From: Parafrankia irregularis
GTDB taxonomy: Bacteria > Actinomycetota > Actinomycetes > Frankiales > Frankiaceae
Assembly (NCBI RefSeq): GCF_001536285.1
Contig: NZ_FAOZ01000001.1
Location: 186,001-250,000, forward strand
Length of the DNA stretch: 64,000 nt
Direction of reading: 5' to 3'
Both the position numbers and the translations under genes were made by a program. Of the stretch, positions 57,845-64,000 are shown in pieces (the first letter of the stretch is position 1; each line of letters begins with the position of its first letter). The notes below the pieces were generated by a model, which saw only the letters and a program-made list of their open reading frames with translations, did no database searches and was not told the origin of the DNA.

Positions 57845-60385
57845 TCAGTCCACGCCCTTCGCCAGGGCGGACGGCCACCAGATCTTCTTTCCGATGTCGT
57901 GGCTGAGCGCGGGTACCAGGATGGAACGCACGATGATCGTGTCAAGCAGGACGCCGAAGGCCACGGCGAAGCCCACCTCGGCGAGGAAGACCAGCGGGAG
58001 AACACCAAGGACCGCGAAGGTCGCCGCGAGCACGACCCCCGCCGAGGTGATCACGCCGCCGGTCACCGACAGGCCACGGACGATCCCGGCACGGGTCCCG
58101 TGTTCGAGCGTCTCCTCCCGCACCCGGGTCATCAGGAAGATGTTGTAGTCGATGCCGAGAGCGACCAGGAAGACGAACGCGAAGAGCGGGAAACCCGGAT
58201 CGGAGTCGGCGAAGCCGAAGACGTGGTTGAAGAACACCGCGCTGACACCGAGCGTCGCCGCGAAGGACAGGACCACCGTCGCGATCAGCAGCAGCGGGGC
58301 CACGAGTGCCCGCAGCAGCACGCCGAGCACGATCAGGATGACCACGAGGACGATGGGAATGATCAGGTTCCGGTCGTGCGCGGACGCCTGCTGCGTGTCG
58401 TAGTTGATCGCCGACGCGCCACCCACCAGGGCATCGGCCCCTGCGATGGGATGGAGCGCCGCGCGCAGCGCCCGGACCGTCTCGAAGGCCTCGGGTGTGT
58501 CGTAACGGTTGGTGAGGGTCGCATCGATGGCGATGCGGCCGCCGACGGACGTGACCTGCAGCGAGGGCGGCAGGCAACCATCCGCACCCGGCCTGATCGA
58601 CGTGCTGTCGGCGGCGAACGCCCGCGCCAGCTTCGCGTAGTCCACCTGGACGCACACGGAGCCCGGGCCGGACGCGACGCCCGGAACCTTCGACGCGGCC
58701 GCGACGACCTCGTCCTGGCGGTCCAGGTTCGTGATGATCACGGCCGGGGCACCGGCTCCCTGGCTGAAGTGGGCGTCATAGATCCGCTGGCCGAGGATCG
58801 CATCGGGCTCGCTGGTGAAGCTGTCCGTCGTCGACAGGCCGTCGACCTTCAGCGTCGTCATCGCGCCGGCGCAGGCCAGCAGGATGACGGCGGTCGAGAC
58901 CCAGGCCAGCCGCGGCCGGCCGGCGAGCCTGGCGGCGAACCGCGCCCACGCACCGTGCGTGGCCAGGTCGGCCTGCTGGTCAACGCGTGGAATCCGCGGC
59001 CAGAAGACCCACCGGCCGAACAGCACCAGGAACACCGGCAGGAAGGTGAGCATCACGAGCGCGGTGCAGGCGATACCGATCGCGGTGACGGGGCCGAGGC
59101 TCTTGTTCGAGTTCAGCTCGCCGAGCGCGAGGCAGAGCAGCCCGAGCACGACGGTGATCGCCGAGGCGGCGATCGCGGGTGCGGCGCCCCGCCAGGCCGC
59201 GATCATCGCGTCCAGTCTCGCGGGGTAGGCGTGCAACTCTTCGCGATAGCGGCTGATGAGCAGCAGCGCGTAGTCGGTTCCGGCGCCGATGACCAGCACG
59301 AACAGGATGCCCTGGCTCTGCCCGTTGAGGGTCAGCACATCGTGCTTGGCCAACGGGTAGACGATCAGAACCGAGACCCCCAGCGCGATGATGGAGCTGA
59401 ACAGCGGAAAGAACCACAGGACCGGGCTGCGGTAGACGACCAGGAGGATGACGATCACAACCAGGCCGGCGGCCAGCAGCAGCACACCGTCAATGCCCTC
59501 GAATGCCTCGATAAAGGCCACGAAAAGGCCACCGGGGCCCGCGCTGTGCACGATCAGGCCGTCCGGCGCGTCCGCCTTCGCCAGCTCGACGACAGCCTTC
59601 TCGACGTCGACCAGCTCATCGCCCGGGACCTCGACGTCGCCCCTCTTGCCGATGAGCGGCACCGCCACGTTCGCAACGCTGCCGTCCCGCGAGAACTGGG
59701 GCGCGGCGATCTGGTTCGGGTCGACACCCCTGATGGACCGGAAGGCCCGCGCATCCGCGGCGATCTTCGCGCGGTCCTCCTGCGTCAGCCCGCCCACGCG
59801 CTGATAGACGATGAAACCGGGCAGCGTCTGCTCGGAGCGGAACTTCTCCGCCTCCTTGTCCACCCGGGTCGACTCGGCCGACCCGGGCAGGAACGCGGCG
59901 TTGTCGTTCTTCTGGACCTCTGCCAGCTTGGCCTGGAACTGGCCGCCGAACCCACCGAGCAGAAAAAGAACCACCGCGAGGCCGGCGAAGAGATACAGGA
60001 TCACCCGAGCCGGCCGGCGCACCGCCGCGGCCCGCTCCACTCCCCCTCCGACACCGCCACCACCGACACCGCGACCGCTGACACCACCGCGACCACCGCC
60101 GGACAGAGCACCTGCCACTACCGTGGCCGGCGCCGGCGGATGGCCGGGAAGAAGCTGCCGCTCGGACTCCGAGGGCCCGACGGGTCTGGACGGGGCGTCC
60201 GGCGCCGATCTCCCGGACGGCACCACGGGCACCGTGGACGTGCTGGACCCGGATTCGGTGGGTCCGTCCTCCGGTGAGACGCCGGGGGCGACCACGGCCG
60301 GGTCGGACTGCGTTTCCTCACGTGGACTCGGAACTGTGGAGGATCCGTCGCTGCTGGTCGGCGAGCCGCCGCCGCTGTCGGTCAT
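57845..60385 (-). CDS. MMPL/RND-family transporter
   Basis: About 846 residues. A long Ser/Gly/Pro-rich cytoplasmic N-terminus (with GGGRGGVSGRGVGGGG) precedes the first helix (VILYLFAGLAVVLFLLGGFG). An extracytoplasmic loop follows, then two MMPL permease blocks of five to six helices: IDGVLLLAAGLVVIVILLVVYRSPVLWFFPLFSSIIALGVSVLIV, ILFVLVIGAGTDYALLLISRYREEL and, in the second half, LGIDYNIFLMTRVREETLEHGTRAGIVRGLSVTGGVITSAGVVLAATFAVL and FLAEVGFAVAFGVLLDTIIVRSILVPAL. GTDYALLL and GIDYNIFL carry the Asp-Tyr pairs of the proton relay. Export of lipids or small hydrophobic compounds is likely. Confidence 0.93.
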   Translation of the reverse strand: MTDSGGGSPTSSDGSSTVPSPREETQSDPAVVAPGVSPEDGPTESGSSTSTVPVVPSGRSAPDAPSRPVGPSESERQLLPGHPPAPATVVAGALSGGGRGGVSGRGVGGGGVGGGVERAAAVRRPARVILYLFAGLAVVLFLLGGFGGQFQAKLAEVQKNDNAAFLPGSAESTRVDKEAEKFRSEQTLPGFIVYQRVGGLTQEDRAKIAADARAFRSIRGVDPNQIAAPQFSRDGSVANVAVPLIGKRGDVEVPGDELVDVEKAVVELAKADAPDGLIVHSAGPGGLFVAFIEAFEGIDGVLLLAAGLVVIVILLVVYRSPVLWFFPLFSSIIALGVSVLIVYPLAKHDVLTLNGQSQGILFVLVIGAGTDYALLLISRYREELHAYPARLDAMIAAWRGAAPAIAASAITVVLGLLCLALGELNSNKSLGPVTAIGIACTALVMLTFLPVFLVLFGRWVFWPRIPRVDQQADLATHGAWARFAARLAGRPRLAWVSTAVILLACAGAMTTLKVDGLSTTDSFTSEPDAILGQRIYDAHFSQGAGAPAVIITNLDRQDEVVAAASKVPGVASGPGSVCVQVDYAKLARAFAADSTSIRPGADGCLPPSLQVTSVGGRIAIDATLTNRYDTPEAFETVRALRAALHPIAGADALVGGASAINYDTQQASAHDRNLIIPIVLVVILIVLGVLLRALVAPLLLIATVVLSFAATLGVSAVFFNHVFGFADSDPGFPLFAFVFLVALGIDYNIFLMTRVREETLEHGTRAGIVRGLSVTGGVITSAGVVLAATFAVLGVLPLVFLAEVGFAVAFGVLLDTIIVRSILVPALSHDIGKKIWWPSALAKGVD

Positions 60386-60584
60386 CTGGCGTCCCTCGAT
60401 GCGCGTGGGCCAACAGAGCACCCACGTTCACCGGGCACCCAGGTGATGGTCCCCCGCATTGTCGCGCATGACCGGCGCGGCGGGCCGAGTGCACCGCCCG
60501 CGGAACGAGCCGCCGAATCCCCCCGGTCGGGGTACGACCCATCCGCAGGCCATTCGGCCCCGCGAGCCGCACCCCGATCTCTCC

Positions 60585-61064
60585 CTAGTCGTCGTGTTCG
60601 TGGATCTGCTGCGAGAGGTACTCGGTGGCGCCGAGCTGGGAGATGAGCTCGAGCTGGGCGTCCAGCCAGTCGATGTGCTCCTCCTCGGAGGTCAGAATGT
60701 CCTCCAGCAGGACGGCGGAGCCGATGTCACCCTTTGACCGGAACAGGGCGATCGCCTCACGGAGAACGTCGACGGCCTCGGATTCATGCTGGCGGTCGAG
60801 CTCCAGCTGCTCGGGAACCGTCTCCCCGATGCGGAGCGTGTTGAGGCGCTGCAGGTTCGGAAGACCGCCCAGGTAGAGAACTCGATGGATGAGTCGATCG
60901 GCGTGCTTCATCTCGTCGATCGACTCATGGTAGTAGTGCTCGGAGATGTGCTTGTAACCCCAGTTCCGCTGCATCCTGGAATGCAGGAAATACTGGTTGA
61001 CCGCGGTCAGTTCATTTGTCAGAACTGTGTTCAGCCGCTCGACGATCTGTTCGTCGCCACGCAT
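60585..61064 (-). CDS. bfr: Bacterioferritin
   Basis: 159 residues with the full bacterioferritin layout: IVERLNTVLTNELTAVNQYFLHSRMQRNWGYKHISEHYYHESIDEMKHADRLIHRVLYLGGLPNLQRLN, then LEDILTSEEEHIDWLDAQLELISQLG. The di-iron ferroxidase ligands (E in NELTAV, E and H in DEMKHAD, E in ESEAVDV, EEEHIDW) and the haem-ligand Met of IDEMK are present. It stores iron in a 24-mer. The ferredoxin Bfd gene lies upstream on the same strand, 184 bp away; Bfd reduces stored iron for release. Confidence 0.96.
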   Translation of the reverse strand: MRGDEQIVERLNTVLTNELTAVNQYFLHSRMQRNWGYKHISEHYYHESIDEMKHADRLIHRVLYLGGLPNLQRLNTLRIGETVPEQLELDRQHESEAVDVLREAIALFRSKGDIGSAVLLEDILTSEEEHIDWLDAQLELISQLGATEYLSQQIHEHDD

Positions 61065-61209
61065 CGCCGACTACCTCCACCAATATCGCCCGGAAACCTC
61101 CACGGGCGATTCGACGGGCATGCGAAGGCATCACGAAGCCCTTGACCGGCGTGCCGGAACACCGCGCGAAAAAAGGCGGATCCCGCAGACGGCAGCGGGT
61201 TTCCGCTCC

Positions 61210-61246
61210 GACCCACCGAGATCACTCCCGGAGGCCCCGGTGGGTC
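61210..61246 (-). terminator. Inverted repeat directly after the bfd stop
   Basis: GACCCACCG and CGGTGGGTC, nine perfect pairs, flank a 19-base loop starting one base after the bfd stop. It probably limits read-through into bfr. Confidence 0.55.
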
Positions 61247-61247
61247 C

Positions 61248-61442
61248 CTAGGCTGATCTGGCGACCGGACAGCGCCGAAGCGGCACCGCCGCATCGAGCA
61301 TCTCGTCGATCTCCTCGAGGCATCCGCCGCACCCTGTGCCGGCGTCACACCTCGCACCGATCTCCTCTGCGTCACAGGCACCCGATGCGATCACGCTACG
61401 TAGCGTCCGATCGGAGACAGCAAAGCATGAACAGACGAGCAC
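61248..61442 (-). CDS. bfd: Bacterioferritin-associated ferredoxin
   Basis: 64 residues, the normal Bfd length. Four Cys ligate a [2Fe-2S] cluster: C4 and C6 in VCSCFAVSD and C38 and C41 in TGCGGCLEEI, with 31 residues between the pairs as in the family. It donates electrons to bacterioferritin to release iron. The start is GTG at 61440-61442, with GAGG five bases upstream. It is upstream of bfr on the same strand. An IdeR/DtxR-like box lies about 90 bp upstream, so iron repression is expected. Confidence 0.94.
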   Translation of the reverse strand: MLVCSCFAVSDRTLRSVIASGACDAEEIGARCDAGTGCGGCLEEIDEMLDAAVPLRRCPVARSA

Positions 61443-61531
61443 CGCACCTCACCACGCCCGGAGATGTCGACGCCGAAGCGCCGAGAGGTTGTCGTTACCG
61501 TTCCGGGATCCCTTCGCGCCGAGGCTCAGGC

Positions 61532-61550
61532 TTAGCTAAGGCTTCCCTAA
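61532..61550. promoter_or_regulatory. IdeR/DtxR-type iron box
   Basis: TTAGCTAAGGCTTCCCTAA matches the 19-bp consensus TTAGGTTAGSCTAACCTAA at 15 positions. It lies 90 bp upstream of the bfd GTG, in a suitable position for iron-dependent repression. Confidence 0.65.
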
Positions 61551-62013
61551 TCGCTAGAGTGCCACGGAGTGGGCGGCAGACGCAAGGCAGCCTTACCTAC
61601 GCCACACACCGACCGCAAACACCTGATGCGCAGGGTGACAACCCCCGGCGCCTTCGGCGATGAAACCCACTCCTGGTCGCATCCGAGTCACCACACGACG
61701 AGCGACATCGCCCTTCTGGAAGCACCGCACGCGCAGCGGGCACAGCCGTCACCGCGAGTCCCCGCAAGTCCCCGCGAGCGCCGGCGGATCTCGGTGGATG
61801 CCAGCAGGAGCAGGGGATGCCAGACGGGTCATCGGCTCCCGGGCGGTCGCAGCGGGGTCCCACAGGCCCCCAGGCCGGCCGGGAAGGTGAGGCCGCCGGC
61901 TCCCCCCGCCCACCGCGAGAATCCGCGTTTGCTGTTCGGGCCCGAAGGCCGCGCCACCACTCGACAGCACGCCGGAAGTACCACCCGGACCGAAGGTGCC
62001 TGCGGCCGACTTC
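61551..62013. other. Intergenic region, no gene seen
   Basis: 460 bp upstream of the iron box and downstream of the BON-OmpA stop. It holds short direct repeats (cgcaagtccccgcgag-type) but no convincing gene or RNA. Confidence 0.4.
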
Positions 62014-63243
62014 TCAGCCGGTGACCGCGGTCACATCCACCCGGCGGTTGGCGGCGCGACCTGCCACGGTCGCGTTGTCCGCGACCGGGCGCTCCGGTCC
62101 GAAGCCGGCCACCCGCACCCGCTCGGCCGGCACTCCCCGCTGCACCAGGTATTCACGGGCGACCCTGGCCCGGTCCATCGACAGCGCCTGGTTGAAGGCC
62201 AGCGGGCCGGTGCTGTCCGTATGCCCGCCGACCAGCACGGTGAGGTCTCCCGGCAGCAGGGCCTGGGCGACCTTGTCCAGACCCGCCCGCACGGACGCGT
62301 CGAGGGCTGACTCCCCCACCGCGAAAGTCAGGCTGGTTCCCTCGAGCGCGGCCTTCAGCGCGCCCTGGGTACGCCCGGCCTCGGGAACAGCGCCGGTGGA
62401 ACCAGTGGCCGACGGGGCGGTAGCCGACGGAGCAGGAGCCGACGGAGCGGTGACCGACGAACCGGGGGCCGCCGAATCGCCGCTCGTGGAATCGGCCGCA
62501 ACGGGGCTGACCGCACCTGTGGCCGGGTCGAGGGCCACCTCGGCACCGACCGTCAGCCGGTTGTCGAGCGAGGCGTCCGGAACCTGGTGCCGGACGGCCG
62601 CCAGCACCTCCGCCCCGATCGCGGTGCCCGCCGCCCGATCCGCGACCGTGCCCTGGAGCACCAGCGACGAACCGTCGATCGTCACGGACCGGACACCCGG
62701 CTGCTTTCCCAGCGCCCTGGCCACGTCACCGAACGACTCCAGCGCCGGTGTCGCCACCTTCGGATCAACGGTGACAGTCGCCGAGACGGCACCGCCGGAG
62801 ACATCCGCTGCCGCGCCGAGCAGCTGCGCCCGCGTCGCGCTGTCCGGAACGGTGGCGCTGAAGGACAGGTCGGCCGGTGTGCCGCCGGTACCGCTCACCC
62901 TGATGACGACCGGCCGGGACGGCTCGGTGGCGACGACCGCGTCCCCGGACAGACGTACGGAGGCACTGCCGGACACGGCTGCCACCCGCTGGGCTTCCCG
63001 TGCCTCCTGCGGGCTCTCGAAACGGCCGTGCAGGACGATGTCACGGCCTTCGACGCTGACCCGCGCCCGGCTGACACCGGCCGCCCGGACCGCGTCCGCC
63101 GCCCGGGTGCCCAGGTCGTCCTCGATCGGGCCACGCCGTAGCCAGAGCGCCAGCAGCCCCAGCAGCACCCAGGCGACCACCAGTGAGACGACGAACGCGA
63201 CCGGACGGGGGCGCCGAAGGAGCGCCACCGACAGCGAGGACAT
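62014..63243 (-). CDS. BON - OmpA-family outer-envelope protein (OmpATb/ArfA-like)
   Basis: 409 residues. One N-terminal membrane helix (VAFVVSLVVAWVLLGLLALWL) is followed by two BON-like repeats (VSRARVSVEGRDIVLHGRFESPQEAREAQRVAAVSG and VRSVTIDGSSLVLQGTVADRAAG). A Ser/Ala/Pro linker leads to a C-terminal OmpA peptidoglycan-binding domain: LTVLVGGHTDSTGPLAFNQALSMDRARVAREYLVQRGVPAERVRVAGFGPERPVADNATVAGRAANRRVDV. This is the arrangement of mycobacterial OmpATb. It would bridge membrane and cell wall. GGAG lies five bases before the ATG at 63243. Confidence 0.9.
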   Translation of the reverse strand: MSSLSVALLRRPRPVAFVVSLVVAWVLLGLLALWLRRGPIEDDLGTRAADAVRAAGVSRARVSVEGRDIVLHGRFESPQEAREAQRVAAVSGSASVRLSGDAVVATEPSRPVVIRVSGTGGTPADLSFSATVPDSATRAQLLGAAADVSGGAVSATVTVDPKVATPALESFGDVARALGKQPGVRSVTIDGSSLVLQGTVADRAAGTAIGAEVLAAVRHQVPDASLDNRLTVGAEVALDPATGAVSPVAADSTSGDSAAPGSSVTAPSAPAPSATAPSATGSTGAVPEAGRTQGALKAALEGTSLTFAVGESALDASVRAGLDKVAQALLPGDLTVLVGGHTDSTGPLAFNQALSMDRARVAREYLVQRGVPAERVRVAGFGPERPVADNATVAGRAANRRVDVTAVTG

Positions 63244-63392
63244 GGGTACTCCGTGCTCCCTACTCAAGGGGGGATACGCGATGGGGGCACTGCGAGACAC
63301 CGCAGCGTACGGAAACTTTCCCATATGCCCGACATCGGGAACACACCGGGGGAAGGCTCACGCCTGCCCAGGAACCGCCACGTGCAGCCCCT

Positions 63393-64000
63393 TCAGGCCT
63401 CGCTGACGCGGGCGCGCGCAGCCGCCGCCGTGCCCACCGCCGTACCAGCCGACGTCGTGCCAGCCGACGCCGTCCCCGCCGCGGCTTCCTCCCGCACGGC
63501 CGCCTCCGCCGTCGCCACCCCCGCCTCGGCGTCCGCGGGGGCGGCCGGCGGGACGTCCGCGGCCCGCCGGCTGCGGTGGCGGACCGTGATCGCGAAAGCG
63601 AGAAGCGTGCTCACACCGAGCACGGCCCAGCCGGCCACCGCGTCCAGGATGTAGTGGTTCGACGTCGCCATCACGATGAAGACCGTCGCCGCCGGATACA
63701 GGCAGCCGAGCACCCGCACGACCGGCCGGCGGGCGAACCGGGCGAGCAGGAAGCCCGACCACAGGGCCCACGCACAGTGCAGCGAGGGCATCGCGGCGTA
63801 CTGGTTGGCCAGCCCCTCCAGACCGTCCGGAGCGGCGCTGGCGCTTCCGCTCCACCAGCCCCAGCCCTCGAAATGGGACATCGTGTCGACGTAGGACGTC
63901 CCGGGCAGCAGGCGCGGCGGGGTGGTGGGAAACAGGAAGAAGCCGCACAGCGCGATCAGTGTGGTGAAGACCAGGGTCCACCGGGCGCGGACATACCGCC
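63393..64000 (-). CDS. PAP2-family phosphatase, 5' end beyond window
   Basis: The visible C-terminal ~200 residues include a membrane PAP2 domain: WTLVFTTLIALCGFFLF, FPTTPPRLLPGTSYVDTMSHFEG, ANQYAAMPSLHCAWALWSGFLLARF and FIVMATSNHYILDAVAGWAVLGVSTLL, with both catalytic His (PSLH and SNHYxLD). The type is that of the PAP2 half of the fusion at 7439-9820. The C-terminal tail is Ala/Gly/Thr-rich, with repeated SAGT units, and is probably cytoplasmic. The start codon lies outside the window. Confidence 0.88.
   Translation of the reverse strand, partial: RYVRARWTLVFTTLIALCGFFLFPTTPPRLLPGTSYVDTMSHFEGWGWWSGSASAAPDGLEGLANQYAAMPSLHCAWALWSGFLLARFARRPVVRVLGCLYPAATVFIVMATSNHYILDAVAGWAVLGVSTLLAFAITVRHRSRRAADVPPAAPADAEAGVATAEAAVREEAAAGTASAGTTSAGTAVGTAAAARARVSEA

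Noticed and set aside
57281-60277. A 998-codon open frame on the + strand
   Set aside because: Antisense to the MMPL transporter and DUF2630 gene; the composition (runs of DD, EE, RR, QQ) is typical of shadow frames and no family motif is visible.
61569-62024. A 151-codon + strand frame upstream of the BON-OmpA gene's end
   Set aside because: The composition is low-complexity Arg/Pro/His, with no Shine-Dalgarno and no domain; it runs into the convergent gene.

Overview
The window reads as chromosomal DNA of a very high-GC actinobacterium. GTG and TTG starts are frequent, 1-4 bp stop/start overlaps are common, and the gene families are typically actinobacterial: WS/DGAT acyltransferases, a 13E12-type HNH protein, Spo0M, AIM24, DUF5317, an OmpATb-like BON-OmpA protein, and AhpC-AhpD without AhpF. 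A Frankia-type organism (Parafrankia-like) is my best guess, from general resemblance only. I see no rRNA, tRNA, CRISPR array, prophage or complete insertion sequence.

Layout. 1-4200 is decayed accessory DNA: three broken flavodoxin fragments, a PLP decarboxylase with its middle deleted, and a truncated GGDEF gene, mixed with an intact vapBC pair, an intact flavodoxin gene and an FGE-like gene. 4244-10793 holds a CoA transferase, a WS/DGAT acyltransferase, a PAP2-WS/DGAT fusion and a DMT permease. This is a neutral-lipid locus in which one polypeptide may cover the last two steps of triacylglycerol synthesis. 11144-17892 has a CsbD-like protein, two AIM24 proteins with a TerD-AIM24 fusion in one leftward run, an aldo/keto reductase and a proteasome-like hydrolase. 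18020-24174 has FdhD, Spo0M, a two-component system and a lipoprotein lipase.

24296-25330 holds a DUF5317 membrane gene followed by two tandem micro-ORFs (39 and 31 codons) with nearly identical hydrophobic cores and an APY[ND]HGG tail; I regard these as probable unannotated genes. 25568-26936 is an HNH protein with a perfect actinobacterial SOS (LexA) box. 27019-34577 is a leftward run of four genes: a GCS2/ATP-grasp fusion ligase, an asparagine-synthase-like amidotransferase, an S9 peptidase and a GNAT acetyltransferase. Its logic resembles N-acetylglutaminylglutamine amide (NAGGN) synthesis, but with a different ligase. 35283-37442 is the divergent oxyR / ahpC-ahpD peroxide unit.

38190-49864 has a FadR-type regulator, two unknown proteins, an alpha/beta hydrolase, a PAS-GGDEF-EAL protein with a CRP-like site upstream, a PPOX-fold protein, modABC, a CAP lipoprotein, a SelW-like protein and an MBL-fold hydrolase. 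50002-55424 is a redox cluster: thioredoxin, two MerR-type regulators, a receiver-flavoprotein fusion and a cNMP-binding histidine kinase. 55458-64000 has an HxlR/MFS pair, a DUF2630 protein, an MMPL exporter, bacterioferritin, bacterioferritin-associated ferredoxin with an IdeR/DtxR-like box, a BON-OmpA protein and a PAP2 phosphatase cut by the window edge.

All functions are assigned by reading motifs in the translated sequence; no database search was run. Start sites were chosen by Shine-Dalgarno position and family N-termini where possible.
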